Counted from the stretch's first letter, positions 26,156 through 35,026 are shown. The stretch: DNA of 64,000 bases from PALSA-1353 sp050012375 (GCA_050012375.1 JBEKHH010000022.1:1-64000); one strand, 5' to 3'. Notes: a model not told the origin generated them from the letters alone. Numbers and translations are program-made.

Positions 26156-26716
26156 ATGGGCATCCTCTGCGACAGCCAAATCCGCGAGCTGATCGGCATC
26201 GAGCCCTTCGAGGACAACGTCAAACGCCCAGGAAAAATCAGCTATGGCGTCTCCAGCTATGGCTACGATCTGCGGGTCGGTTCGGTCTTCAAAATCTTCA
26301 CCAATGTCAACTCGGAAATCGTCGATCCGAAAAAGTTCTCCGAGCGCAGCTTCGTCACCATCGACACCGATGAGACCCGCCAGGAATACGTGCTGATCCC
26401 GCCCAACAGCTTTGCGCTATGCGAAACCGTTGAAGTCGTTTCCATGCCGCGCGAATACCTGGCCATCTGCCTCGGAAAAAGCACGTACGCTCGCTGCGGG
26501 ATCATCGTGAACGTGACGCCGATCGAGCCGGAATGGCGCGGCCGCATCACCCTGGAAATCAGCAACACCACCCCCCTGCCGGCCAGGATTTACGCCAACG
26601 AGGGGATTGCCCAGCTCATTTTTCTCAAAGGCGAGCGGATTTGTTCCAAGAGCTACGCCGACAAGGCCGGGAAATATCAGAACCAAAAAGGATTGACGCT
26701 GCCGAAGGTGGATTAA
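26156..26716 (+). CDS. dcd: dCTP deaminase
   Basis: 186 residues, full length. It converts dCTP to dUTP, feeding dTTP synthesis in the cytosol. Conserved dUTPase-fold motifs: SYGVSSYGYDLRVG near the start, PPNSFALCETVEVV, GKSTYARCGIIVNVTPIEPE with the catalytic KSxYARxG arginine, EWRGRITLEISNTTPLP, and IYANEGIAQLIFL. The active-site glutamate falls in WRGRITLEIS. It lies just upstream of the ribonucleotide reductase gene, separated by a terminator-like inverted repeat, so the pair belongs together metabolically even if transcribed separately. Confidence 0.96.
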   Translation: MGILCDSQIRELIGIEPFEDNVKRPGKISYGVSSYGYDLRVGSVFKIFTNVNSEIVDPKKFSERSFVTIDTDETRQEYVLIPPNSFALCETVEVVSMPREYLAICLGKSTYARCGIIVNVTPIEPEWRGRITLEISNTTPLPARIYANEGIAQLIFLKGERICSKSYADKAGKYQNQKGLTLPKVD

Positions 26717-26727
26717 GTCTATCAGTA

Positions 26728-26832
26728 TTTTTCACCGCGGACGGCGCAGAGCACGCGGAGGATCAAGAGATGAATGAAAGCCAGCGTAAGATTTCATCTC
26801 TGCGTTCTCTGCGCCCTCCGCGGTGAAAAAAA
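26728..26832. repeat. Long imperfect inverted repeat between dcd and nrdJ (CACCGCGGA type)
   Basis: TTTTTCACCGCGGA at the left and TCCGCGGTGAAAAA at the right enclose related inner arms (GGCGCAGAGCACGCGGAG against CTCTGCGTTCTCTGCGCC). The whole is a roughly 100-base hairpin-forming unit. Its ends are A/T tracts, so it can work as a bidirectional terminator. This family of GCGGAG-rich inverted repeats is familiar from intergenic regions of many GC-rich bacteria. Confidence 0.7.
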
Positions 26833-26862
26833 GGATTTGCATTTCAGAGAAGGATCTGTGAC

Positions 26863-29800
26863 ATGAAAATCAATCGTCGTTTCACCAAGCCCGCTCAGAA
26901 CGCGCTCGAGACCGTTGAGTACGAGAAGCGCACCAGCCGGATTTCCAATCCGGACGGCAGCGTTGTTTTCGAGATGAACGATGCTGAGATTCCGTGCAAC
27001 TGGTCGCAGTTGGCGACCGACATCATGGTCAGCAAATACTTCCGCAAGGCGGGAGTGCCGCAGCGCGATGAAGCCGGCAATCTCCTCCGCGACGCCAACG
27101 GCAACGTCGTCACCGGGCCGGAACGCTCGGCCAGCGAAGTGATCCATCGCCTGGCCGGCTGCTGGCGATATTGGGCTGAAAAACACGGCTATTTCGACTC
27201 CGCCGAGGACGCCCAGGCGTTCTACGACGAGTTGTGCTACATGCTCCTGCATCAGATGTGCGCCCCCAACAGCCCGCAATGGTTCAACACCGGATTGAAC
27301 TGGGCTTATGGAATCACCGGCCCGGCCCAGGGACATTATTATTGCGATCCCAAGAGCGGCGACTTGCTCAAGAGCAAGGACGCCTACAGCCATCCCCAGC
27401 CCCACGCCTGCTTCATCCAATCCGTCAACGACGATCTGGTGAATCCCGGCGGGATCATGGAACTCTGGACGCGCGAGGCCCGGCTGTTCAAGTACGGCAG
27501 CGGCACGGGTTCAAATTTCTCGCAGCTCCGCGGCGAAAATGAGCCGCTCTCCGGCGGTGGAAAATCATCGGGATTGATGAGCTTCCTGAAAATCGGCGAC
27601 CGCGCCGCCGGCGCGATCAAATCCGGCGGAACCACCCGCCGCGCCGCCAAGATGGTTTGCCTCAATCTCGATCACCCGGACATCGAGCAGTTCGTCAATT
27701 GGAAAGTGCGCGAGGAATTGAAGGTCGCCGCCATGGCCGAGGGGATCAAGCGCCTGCCCAAGGAGCTGATGGAGCAGGCGAAGCGTCTGGGGCTCAAGCT
27801 CGATTACGATTTCAACGGCGAAGCGTACATGACCGTCAGCGGGCAGAATTCCAACAATTCCGTCCGTATTCCCAACCGTTTCTTCAAGGCGCTTGAGGAC
27901 GATGCCAAGTGGGACCTCACCTGGCGAACCACCGGCAAAGTCGCCAAATCGCTGCGCGCCCGCGATCTGTGGGACCAGATTGCCTTCGCGGCTTGGCGCT
28001 GCGCCGACCCCGGCGTGCAATACGACGACACGATCAATCAGTGGCACACCTGCCCCAACAGCGGGAAGATCAAGGCTTCCAATCCCTGCGTCACCGGCGA
28101 AACGCGCGTCCTCACCCCCGGCGGCATCTGGCGGCGGATCGATCAGATGATCCATCTGCCCAGCAGGGTCGTCACCTGCCTCAATGGCCACGAAATCCAT
28201 TCCACCGAAGGCGCGCTGCCCACGGGCACCAAGGATGTTTACGAACTCCGCACCCTCGGCGGCTACCGCCTGAAGCTCACCGCCGACCACCAGGTTTGGA
28301 CGCGTATCCGCGGCTGGGTGCAGGCCAAGGATTTGACGAACGACGACGAGGTCAAATTCCCCAGCGAGCCGGCGACAGTTCAGGAAATCGGCGAGCCGCA
28401 GGATGCTCGCTTCTTCCAATTGCTCGGGTTGTTCTTCTCCTCCACCAACGCCACGCATGACGCAATTCGCCTGGAAGCGTGCCTCGGCGGGGGCGAGTTG
28501 GTCGAGCCCTTCGCCCGCTACGTCGCCGAGACCTGGTCGCAACGCCTATACGACGATGACTACGTCAATCAGCTCATGGTCAGCGACGACGAGACCGCCG
28601 GCGGGACCGCCACCGCCGCCCTCACCAACCGCCGCCTCCTCCGCCGCATCAGGGCGTATGTGAGCTACGAATCTTCCGAGCGGCGATTCAGCGACGACGT
28701 TTTCACCGCCGGGCTGGCCGCCCAGAAGCATTTGCTCCGCGGGCTGTTCACCGCCGATGCCACGTTCAACAATGGAAATCTGGAATTGACCAGCGACAGC
28801 TTCAGCCTCTTGCAGGATGCGCAGTTGGTCCTGCTGGGGTTTGGGATTCAGAGCGCGATCTTTGGTTTGGGCGACGGTGGAACCATCGCCCGCGACACGG
28901 TCGCCGGCGCGTGCGGCGCCGGCGACCCATCTGCCGCGACGAGCCCCGATGAAATCTCCAGACGTCACCGTCTGCACATCGATCCGGGCAGCCTGCGCCT
29001 GTTCGCCAAGCACATCGGCCTCCTGCCGGGCAAAAAGCTCCAGCAGCTCAACTCCGCCAGCGAACTCGCCCCGGCAAACCGCGGAAACTTCGACCGGGTC
29101 CAATCCCTCACCCCCCAGGGCCGCCGCCAGGTTTTCGATCTCACCGAGCCGGTCACCAGTTCTTTCATCGCCAATGGCATGGCCATGCACAACTGCTCGG
29201 AATACATGTTCCTGGACAACACGGCTTGCAATCTTGCGTCGCTGAATGTGCTGACGTTCTTCGATCCCGAAACCCTCCGCTTCGATATCGAAGGTTACAA
29301 GCATGCCATCCGCCTTTGGACGATCGTGCTGGAAATCAGCGTTCTCATGGCCAGCTTCCCATCGGAAGAAATCGCCAAGCTCAGCTACCGCTTCCGAACG
29401 CTCGGCCTTGGTTACGCCAATCTCGGCGCCATGCTGATGCAGGCGGGGATTCCGTATGACAGTCCATCGGGCCGCGCCATCTGCGCCGCGCTGACGGCCA
29501 TCCTCACCGGCGAGAGCTATGCCGCCAGCGCCGAGATGTCCCGGGAACTGGGCGCATTTCCCGGCTACGAGGAAAACAAGAACGAGATGTTGCGCGTCAT
29601 CCGCAATCATCGCCGGGCCGCCTACGACGTCGCCAACAACCCCGCCGCACGCCGCGGAATCGGCGATTATGAATCGCTCGAAATCAAACCCGTGGGCATC
29701 GACGCCGCCCAATTCGCCGAGAACCATCCACTGGCTTCGACCGATCTGCTCAAGAGCGCGCAGGAATGCTGGGATCGGGCCCTGCTCCTCGGCGAACGTT

Positions 29801-31491
29801 TTGGATATCGCAACGCACAGACGACGGTGATCGCGCCCACCGGCACGATCGGCCTGCTCATGGATTGCGACACCACCGGCGTTGAGCCTGATTTTGCGCT
29901 GGTCAAATTCAAAAAGCTCGCCGGCGGCGGATACTTCAAGATCGCCAACCAGTCCCTGCGCCCCGCCCTCGTCAACCTCGGTTACAGCGCCGAGCAGATT
30001 CACGAAATACTCAAATACGTCATGGGCACGCTCTCCTTGCACGATGCCCCGCACGTGCATTACCAATCCCTCAAGCAAATGGGCTTCACCGCCGAGGAAC
30101 TCGACGCCATCGAGGAATCCCTGCCCGCCCAATTTGAACTCGTCTTTGCCTTCAGCCCCCGGACGATCGGCAAGAAGACGCTCGAACGCCTCAACATCCC
30201 CGAGGCGACCTGGCAGGCCCCGGATTTCAATCTGCTTCAACATCTCGGTTTCACCAAGCGCCAAATCGCCGACGCCAACGATGTAATCTGCGGCCGAGGC
30301 GCCGTCGAGGGCGCTCCCCATTTGAAGCCGGAGCATTATCCCGTCTTCGATTGCGCCAACCGATGCGGCCCGCACGGCCAGCGGTTCATCGCGGTCGAGG
30401 GGCACATCCGCATGATGGCTGCCGCGCAGCCGTTCATCACCGGCGCGATCTCCAAGACCATCAACCTCCCCAACGAGGCGACCCTCGAGGAGATCAAAAG
30501 CAGCTATTACCTGAGTTGGAAGCTGGGCCTCAAAGCCAACGCGCTCTATCGCGACGGCTCCAAGCTTTCCCAGCCGCTCAACGTCAAGAGCGATCGGGAG
30601 GCCGAGGAAACCGAGGAGGAGGATGACGAGGAGGGCGTCGAAGCCGCCCGGCAGGAAATCGCCGCCGAGGTCGCCCTCGCCGCCAACGCCCTTTTCTCCG
30701 CCAAGCCCACCAGCAGCGACAATCTTGCCCCCGCCCACACGCACGTCGTCGAGAAAATCGTGGAGCGAATCGTCGAGCGCCCCCTCCGCCGCCGCCTCCC
30801 CGATACCCGCAACGCTACCACGCACAAGTTCGATGTCGGCGGCCACGAAGGCTACATCACCGTCGGCCTGTATGTGGACGGCTCGCCCGGCGAAATCTTC
30901 ATCCGGATGGCCAAGGAAGGCAGCACCATCGGCGGGTTGATGGACACGATCGCCACGCTGGTTTCGGTGAGCCTGCAATATGGCGTGCCGGTGGAATCGC
31001 TGGTGCGAAAATTCGAGCACGTGCGCTTCGAGCCCAGCGGGATGAGCCGAAATCCCGAAATCCCCTTCGCCAAGAGTTTGGTCGATTACATCTTCCGCTG
31101 GCTGGCGATGGAATTCGTTCACGGCTATCGCGCCGCCAACGCCCCCAAGCGCGAGCCCCGGCCGCTGCCTGCCGAGGCCGAAGCCGAGCCGGTCATCAAA
31201 ACGCCACCGGTTGAAGAAGGGGGCAACGGCCACGGCCCGCGAATTGAGCCCGATTCCGCTCGTCCGTTCGCGTATAGCGAACAGGAGATGAAAGCGGAAA
31301 AACCAGCCCCGCCCGCCGAAGCGACCGGCGGCGCCAATCTCCGCCTCGCCATCGTTGCCGATCCGCTCAGCCGGCAAAGCTCCGAATTGCAGGCGGATGC
31401 CCCGGCCTGCGATGTCTGCGGCAGCATCACGGTGCGCAGCGGGACGTGTTACAAATGCCTGAATTGCGGGAATTCGATGGGTTGCAGTTAG
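26863..31491 (+). CDS. nrdJ: Vitamin B12-dependent (class II) ribonucleotide reductase precursor with intein
   Basis: 1,542 codons: N-extein 1-408, intein 409-777, C-extein 778-1542; spliced length 1,173. It reduces ribonucleotides using adenosylcobalamin, oxygen-independently. Visible: C183 in PHACFIQSVND (redox pair member), the finger loop NPCSEYMFLDNTACNLASLN whose NPCSE cysteine carries the thiyl radical, APTGTIGLLMDCDTTGVEPD for phosphate binding, a TSCPD-like region (HEGYITVGLYVDGSPGEIFI) and the redox/zinc tail CDVCGS..CYKCLNCGNSMGCS. A charged linker (EETEEEDDEEGVE) precedes the TSCPD part. The intein interrupts P408 and the catalytic cysteine, so the enzyme is inactive until spliced. 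Confidence 0.97.
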   Translation: MKINRRFTKPAQNALETVEYEKRTSRISNPDGSVVFEMNDAEIPCNWSQLATDIMVSKYFRKAGVPQRDEAGNLLRDANGNVVTGPERSASEVIHRLAGCWRYWAEKHGYFDSAEDAQAFYDELCYMLLHQMCAPNSPQWFNTGLNWAYGITGPAQGHYYCDPKSGDLLKSKDAYSHPQPHACFIQSVNDDLVNPGGIMELWTREARLFKYGSGTGSNFSQLRGENEPLSGGGKSSGLMSFLKIGDRAAGAIKSGGTTRRAAKMVCLNLDHPDIEQFVNWKVREELKVAAMAEGIKRLPKELMEQAKRLGLKLDYDFNGEAYMTVSGQNSNNSVRIPNRFFKALEDDAKWDLTWRTTGKVAKSLRARDLWDQIAFAAWRCADPGVQYDDTINQWHTCPNSGKIKASNPCVTGETRVLTPGGIWRRIDQMIHLPSRVVTCLNGHEIHSTEGALPTGTKDVYELRTLGGYRLKLTADHQVWTRIRGWVQAKDLTNDDEVKFPSEPATVQEIGEPQDARFFQLLGLFFSSTNATHDAIRLEACLGGGELVEPFARYVAETWSQRLYDDDYVNQLMVSDDETAGGTATAALTNRRLLRRIRAYVSYESSERRFSDDVFTAGLAAQKHLLRGLFTADATFNNGNLELTSDSFSLLQDAQLVLLGFGIQSAIFGLGDGGTIARDTVAGACGAGDPSAATSPDEISRRHRLHIDPGSLRLFAKHIGLLPGKKLQQLNSASELAPANRGNFDRVQSLTPQGRRQVFDLTEPVTSSFIANGMAMHNCSEYMFLDNTACNLASLNVLTFFDPETLRFDIEGYKHAIRLWTIVLEISVLMASFPSEEIAKLSYRFRTLGLGYANLGAMLMQAGIPYDSPSGRAICAALTAILTGESYAASAEMSRELGAFPGYEENKNEMLRVIRNHRRAAYDVANNPAARRGIGDYESLEIKPVGIDAAQFAENHPLASTDLLKSAQECWDRALLLGERFGYRNAQTTVIAPTGTIGLLMDCDTTGVEPDFALVKFKKLAGGGYFKIANQSLRPALVNLGYSAEQIHEILKYVMGTLSLHDAPHVHYQSLKQMGFTAEELDAIEESLPAQFELVFAFSPRTIGKKTLERLNIPEATWQAPDFNLLQHLGFTKRQIADANDVICGRGAVEGAPHLKPEHYPVFDCANRCGPHGQRFIAVEGHIRMMAAAQPFITGAISKTINLPNEATLEEIKSSYYLSWKLGLKANALYRDGSKLSQPLNVKSDREAEETEEEDDEEGVEAARQEIAAEVALAANALFSAKPTSSDNLAPAHTHVVEKIVERIVERPLRRRLPDTRNATTHKFDVGGHEGYITVGLYVDGSPGEIFIRMAKEGSTIGGLMDTIATLVSVSLQYGVPVESLVRKFEHVRFEPSGMSRNPEIPFAKSLVDYIFRWLAMEFVHGYRAANAPKREPRPLPAEAEAEPVIKTPPVEEGGNGHGPRIEPDSARPFAYSEQEMKAEKPAPPAEATGGANLRLAIVADPLSRQSSELQADAPACDVCGSITVRSGTCYKCLNCGNSMGCS
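28087..29193 (+). mobile_element. Intein within NrdJ (369 residues) with degenerate LAGLIDADG endonuclease
   Basis: Block A: CVTGETRVLTPGGIWRRI (Cys1). Block B: LGGYRLKLTADHQVWTR (TxxH). Block F/G: RRQVFDLTEPVTSSFIANGM, ending AMHN before Cys+1. Splicing residues C1, H/N at the end and C+1 are all present. Between them, LLGLFFSSTNATHDAIRLEA and LLRGLFTADATFNNGNLELT resemble the two dodecapeptides of DOD homing endonucleases (LLGxxLGDG, LLRGLFDADG). The first has lost its aspartate (SST for GDG) and the second is altered (TADAT), so cleavage activity is probably gone. Splicing should still work. Confidence 0.93.
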
Positions 31492-31512
31492 TCCATTGCC
31501 CCTCTGTGGCCA

Positions 31513-32607
31513 ATGGCGACAATACTGAAAACCATGACCGTTTCGACCAGCGCCATAGAAGAGTTGTCGGGCAAATTGGGAAAGGAATGGCCCGCGATAT
31601 CCGCCGCGCGAGCAGCGGCCGCCACGGAAGTAGATCGTATTGAGAGCATTCTGGCCGACCATCGCCTCATTCCAAGTGACACTTCTCTTGTCGTATTTGG
31701 TTCGCTCGCACGCCGCGAGTGGACATTCGGTAGCGACGTTGACTGGACGCTCTTGATTGACGGCCAAGCAGATCCCAACCATCTCAAGGTGGCGCAGGAA
31801 ATTGCTAATCGCTTCTTGCAGGCTCGGCTGCGAGGACCGGGTCCCACGGCAACCTTCGGCGGGCTCGCGTTCAGTCACGACCTGATCCACCAAATCGGCG
31901 GAGAGGAAGACACAAACCGAAACACAACGCGCCGGATACTTTTGATATTGGAGTCACTTGCGGTGGGCAGTTCCGACGCCTACGACCGAGTTATTAAGTC
32001 TGTTTTGAACCGCTACCTCGACGACGACCTGAGCTTTCTTTCACGTTCCGGGCAGCATTACAAGGTGCCCCGATTTCTCTTGAATGACATCGTGCGATAT
32101 TGGAGGACGATGTGCGTCGACTATGCGACCAAACACCGAGAGCGCCAGGGCGAGAAATGGGCGCTGAAAAACGCGAAGTTGCGCCTATCAAGGAAGCTGA
32201 TTTTTGCGGCCGGGCTTCTGACATGCTTTAACTGCCATTTGAGGCCGCCTGCCGGGCTCGACGAGAATCTTTTTGACTTGCCCGCGCATTTGGAGCCCTT
32301 GTTAAGGCACTTGCGCACCTACGTAAAGCTGACCCCGCTTGAAATTGTTGCCGATGCAGCGAATTCATTTGCAAAACCGGAAACAAGCCTCAAGATCTTC
32401 GACGCATACGACCAGTTTCTTTCAATGATGAACGACGGCGAGGTAAGAACCCGACTAGAATCCTTGACGGCTCGAGAGTGCCGGTCAGATCCGGTTTTCA
32501 ATAAGGTCCGGCACATTAGCGAGCAGTTTCAAGACGGCGTCACGAGGTTGTTCTTGGATGACGAACCAAAGCTGTCCGAACTCACGCGAAAGTACGGAGT
32601 ATTTTGA
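31513..32607 (+). CDS. Nucleotidyltransferase-fold protein (DNA polymerase beta-like)
   Basis: 364 residues. The NTase signature is VVFGSLARREWTFGSDVDWT (residues 60-79): G63-S64 and the metal aspartates D75 and D77. It is followed by FSHDLIHQIGGEEDTNRNTT with RRILLILES, which recalls the substrate half of GlnD/DUF294-type NTases; the C-terminal half is all helical. The substrate is unknown; such folds modify proteins, RNAs or small molecules. It starts 21 bases after nrdJ but has visibly lower GC, and overlaps the next gene (TGATG). An alternative start is ATG 31534. Confidence 0.8.
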   Translation: MATILKTMTVSTSAIEELSGKLGKEWPAISAARAAAATEVDRIESILADHRLIPSDTSLVVFGSLARREWTFGSDVDWTLLIDGQADPNHLKVAQEIANRFLQARLRGPGPTATFGGLAFSHDLIHQIGGEEDTNRNTTRRILLILESLAVGSSDAYDRVIKSVLNRYLDDDLSFLSRSGQHYKVPRFLLNDIVRYWRTMCVDYATKHRERQGEKWALKNAKLRLSRKLIFAAGLLTCFNCHLRPPAGLDENLFDLPAHLEPLLRHLRTYVKLTPLEIVADAANSFAKPETSLKIFDAYDQFLSMMNDGEVRTRLESLTARECRSDPVFNKVRHISEQFQDGVTRLFLDDEPKLSELTRKYGVF

Positions 32608-33323
32608 TGCGCAAAATTGGATTTTCCACCGGTGCCGTTGCGATGGGCGATTTTCGTCATGCGCTCGAGGTACTCGCAAAGCTTCACGTTAATGCAGTCG
32701 AGCTTTCGGCGCTGCGATTCGGCGAATTGGATCCGCTTTTGAATGCTTTAGATGATCTGCCGCTTACGCAATACTCATATATAGCCTTTCATGTACCCGC
32801 CAAATTCACCGCGGAAAGCGAGCCGGACTTGGTGCGTAAGTTACACCCCATCAAAGAGCGAGGTTGGCCGCTAATAATGCATCCGGATGCGATGTTCGAT
32901 CGGCGCGCATGGAAGTCGCTCAGTTCCGCGCTGTGCTTTGAAAACATGGACAAGCGAAAGCCATTGGGTCGAACGGCCGAGGAATTGGCGCGGATATTTG
33001 GGGAGTTCGAGGATTCGTCACTGTGTTTTGATCTTGGTCACGCGAGCCAAATTGATAGAACGATGGCTGAGGCTTGCCTGATCATTCAGCAGCAGAAGAC
33101 AAGAATCCGTCAGATACACATAAGCGAGGTGAATACGAAGAGCGAGCATGTCGCGATATCTGCCGCTTCGGAATTGGCATTCGCGAAAATCGTGGGCGAT
33201 ATCGGCTATGATATGCCCATCATTATCGAGTCGGTCGTCAAGGAACACCAGCTTCTTCAGGAACTAACGCTCGTGACTGAGATTTTTGCCAACACACTTC
33301 AGGAAGTGTTGGAGACCGATTGA
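32607..33323 (+). CDS. TIM-barrel protein, xylose isomerase-like (AP endonuclease 2 fold)
   Basis: 238 residues from the ATG overlapping the previous stop (TGATG). Barrel motifs: IGFSTGAVAMGD at strand 1, NAVELSALRF at strand 2, YIAFHVPAKF at strand 3, LIMHPDAM at strand 4, CFENMD at strand 5, LCFDLGHAS with the metal-type D and H, RQIHISEVN, and PIIIESVV at the end. The E, D-H, H and E positions match the metal ligands of sugar-phosphate isomerase/epimerase proteins, so it is likely a metal-dependent isomerase or hydrolase. Translational coupling to the nucleotidyltransferase suggests a joint task. Lower GC like its partner. Confidence 0.8.
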   Translation: MRKIGFSTGAVAMGDFRHALEVLAKLHVNAVELSALRFGELDPLLNALDDLPLTQYSYIAFHVPAKFTAESEPDLVRKLHPIKERGWPLIMHPDAMFDRRAWKSLSSALCFENMDKRKPLGRTAEELARIFGEFEDSSLCFDLGHASQIDRTMAEACLIIQQQKTRIRQIHISEVNTKSEHVAISAASELAFAKIVGDIGYDMPIIIESVVKEHQLLQELTLVTEIFANTLQEVLETD

Positions 33324-33470
33324 CGTGGGGCGCCAAAGCGACACATTACCGTCGGCAGTGTCACCCGTCACTGATCGCTCAATCGCGACAAAGGGATGGT
33401 GCGCGTCTGAGGCAAGGCTCGCCGCCGCAGGGTGCTATTCCGCATCAGGCCCACCCGGAATGAGGAGAAT

Positions 33471-33644
33471 ATGAAATACGTCTATGTGATCGAAAAGTCC
33501 GAGGACGGTAGCGTTTCTGCTTACGTCCCCGACTTGCCTGGCTGCACAACCAGTGGAAATTCAGTAGACGAAGTGCGCCGAAGTATCAAGGACGCGGTTG
33601 CGTCCCTGGTAAATCGAAGCGGAAACTCAGCCGTAAAGGGATAA
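33471..33644 (+). CDS. HicB-like antitoxin, short and solitary
   Basis: 57 residues from ATG 33471 with GAGGAG three bases before. It reads MKYVYVIEKSEDGSVSAYVP, then DLPGCTTSGNSVDEVRRSIK, DAVASLVNRSGNS: the beta-beta-beta-alpha core of HicB antitoxins (Y.A.vPDLPGC.tsG.T.eEA...i.eAI). The usual C-terminal DNA-binding extension and the HicA toxin are absent. It is either a HicB-fold orphan or a truncated toxin-antitoxin relic. It lies 147 bases after the TIM-barrel gene. Confidence 0.75.
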   Translation: MKYVYVIEKSEDGSVSAYVPDLPGCTTSGNSVDEVRRSIKDAVASLVNRSGNSAVKG

Positions 33645-33673
33645 CGCCGCAAATCCGTCCCGGCCATCGCCCG

Positions 33674-34522
33674 TCATTTCCCGTTGTTTTTGTCGCTTCC
33701 CCCGAGCAGTTGCTGAAGGGCGCTTTGCCCGTTCGCCTTGATGACGTTGCCGACCTTGCCCTGAACCTGCTTGCCCAGAGATCCGGCGACGCCCTGAAAC
33801 TGCTTGTTGAATTCCGCGCCAAGCTGCTGGGAAAGACCGTTGAGCTGGCCGGAAAGCAGCATCTTCACCTCCGGCGGCAACTTCGCGCCGTCCGCTCCCT
33901 TCGCCGCCAGGGCCGTGGCAATTTGCAGCACCACATCCTTGATGGCCGCGCCGTTCTGGCTCCCATCGCTGTTGCCGATGTTCTTCAGCGTCAGCGATGG
34001 AACCGAGACCTGGATCGTGTCGGCCAGTCCCGGAATCCCCGGCATGAACGTCACCTGCGCGCTGCTTAAATCCAGTTCGTCGATGACCAGCTTGATCGGT
34101 TGGGTCGCCTGGCCGCCGCTGGTTTGCGGGGTTTTCGGCATCTGGTCCATGAGCGACTTCAAATTCAGCGCTCCGCCCACCTGCTCAATGACCAGCAACG
34201 GACGGTCGATCGTGATCTGTTGGATATGGATCGGCGTCTCCGTCAACTGGCCGTAATGCACTGTCACCGCAATACCGCCGAGGGTGAAGGCATCCGGCGC
34301 GGAAAACTTCGGCGGAGAGCTGACGAGCAAATCGTTGAGTTGCACGTTCCCGCCCGCCAGAGACAACCGGGCCGATCCCAGCGACGTCGGCACACCGAGC
34401 GACGCGGTAGCCTGCCGTTCCACCGCCGACCTCACGATCGCGTTCAACGACAGATAGATGGCCACAATTGCAACAACAATAAGCAGCACGCACACAAGGA
34501 CGATTCGCTTGATCCATTTCAT
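33674..34522 (-). CDS. Small AsmA-like / DUF748-type membrane-anchored protein
   Basis: The start is ATG 34522 with GGAG upstream; 282 residues. One N-terminal membrane helix (IVLVCVLLIVVAIVAIYLSL) is followed by the AsmA-type opening AIVRSAVERQATASLGVPTS and beta units (LGSARLSLAGGNVQLNDLLV, IQQITIDRPLLVIEQ, LKLVIDEL-like strands), ending in a Gln/Gly-rich helical tail. It resembles the N-terminal AsmA module of the giant protein at 11984-17221. An envelope location is expected; role unknown. No operon partner. Confidence 0.75.
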   Translation of the reverse strand: MKWIKRIVLVCVLLIVVAIVAIYLSLNAIVRSAVERQATASLGVPTSLGSARLSLAGGNVQLNDLLVSSPPKFSAPDAFTLGGIAVTVHYGQLTETPIHIQQITIDRPLLVIEQVGGALNLKSLMDQMPKTPQTSGGQATQPIKLVIDELDLSSAQVTFMPGIPGLADTIQVSVPSLTLKNIGNSDGSQNGAAIKDVVLQIATALAAKGADGAKLPPEVKMLLSGQLNGLSQQLGAEFNKQFQGVAGSLGKQVQGKVGNVIKANGQSALQQLLGGSDKNNGK

Positions 34523-34602
34523 GGTCGCTCCGTTTCCTTCTTTTGCCTTGGATTCTCCATCTATTATTGAACCCGCACAACTGGCGAACGCGCGAAAATC
34601 AC

Positions 34603-34631
34603 GCTGAAAAAATATTGCCCTTTTTTTCAGC
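34603..34631. terminator. A/T-rich hairpin upstream of the riboswitch promoter
   Basis: GCTGAAAAAA (34603-34612) pairs with TTTTTTTCAGC (34621-34631) around a short loop. It lies between the AsmA-like gene start and the riboswitch promoter and could stop transcription arriving from either side. It has no G/C-rich core, so it may be only an A/T palindrome. Confidence 0.4.
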
Positions 34632-34648
34632 AGCCGGGTTGAATTGTA

Positions 34649-34676
34649 TTGACATGGGAGTCTGTCTCCATACAAT
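34649..34676 (+). promoter_or_regulatory. Strong sigma-70 promoter of the riboswitch transcript
   Basis: TTGACA (34649-34654), 16-base spacer, TACAAT (34671-34676). The predicted transcription start (about 34683) coincides with the first bases of the riboswitch, which supports both calls. Confidence 0.8.
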
Positions 34677-34681
34677 TCCCC

Positions 34682-34899
34682 TCGCTTGACCGCCTAAGCC
34701 GCCCAGCAATGACGCGGCGCGGAGAACCCAATGCGGGGAATTTTTTCCTTGCATCGTAGGTCTGAATGTTTGTTTCCATTCGGGTCTTCAGGGGCGAATC
34801 GGTGTTCATGACGCCAAGACGAAACCTCCCCAAAGGGGTTTTGTCCGAGCGGCCGAGGGAGACTTTCAACTCCCAGCCCGTCAGCTAACTCCGTAGGCA
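34682..34899 (+). ncRNA. Cyclic di-AMP riboswitch (ydaO/yuaA class)
   Basis: The hallmark blocks of the ydaO/yuaA element appear in order: CGCTTGACCGCCTAAGCCGCC at the 5' end, GCGGAGAACCCA then GCGGGGAAT, GGGGCGAATCGG, the AGGGAGACTTTCAACTCCC helix, and the near-invariant CCCGTCAGCTAACTCCGTAG at 34877-34896. I compared these from memory with the Rfam family RF00379. The element binds two c-di-AMP molecules and usually turns genes off. After it, AAGGGATC...GATCCTT and a GCGCCG-CCA-CGGCGC hairpin just before the Shine-Dalgarno could be the expression platform. The controlled gene is the small ORF at 35027. Confidence 0.92.
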
Positions 34900-35026
34900 C
34901 ATGAAAGGGATCAATGCGCCTCGTGGCGTTTAGATCCTTCTGGTCTTCCAGGTGTTCGCCTGGGTCGCGGCGTCGTCTTGCCGTGTTCCAGGCCTTTCGG
35001 CGCCGCCACGGCGCAAGGAGAGATCT

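Noticed and set aside
25946..26192. Small open frames in the dcd leader on both strands
   Set aside because: No ribosome-binding site or domain; they overlap the promoter and leader of dcd.
28546..31893. A 1,115-codon open frame on the minus strand opposite nrdJ
   Set aside because: Its translation has no recognisable domain and mirrors the codon bias of nrdJ on the other strand; nrdJ itself is unmistakable.
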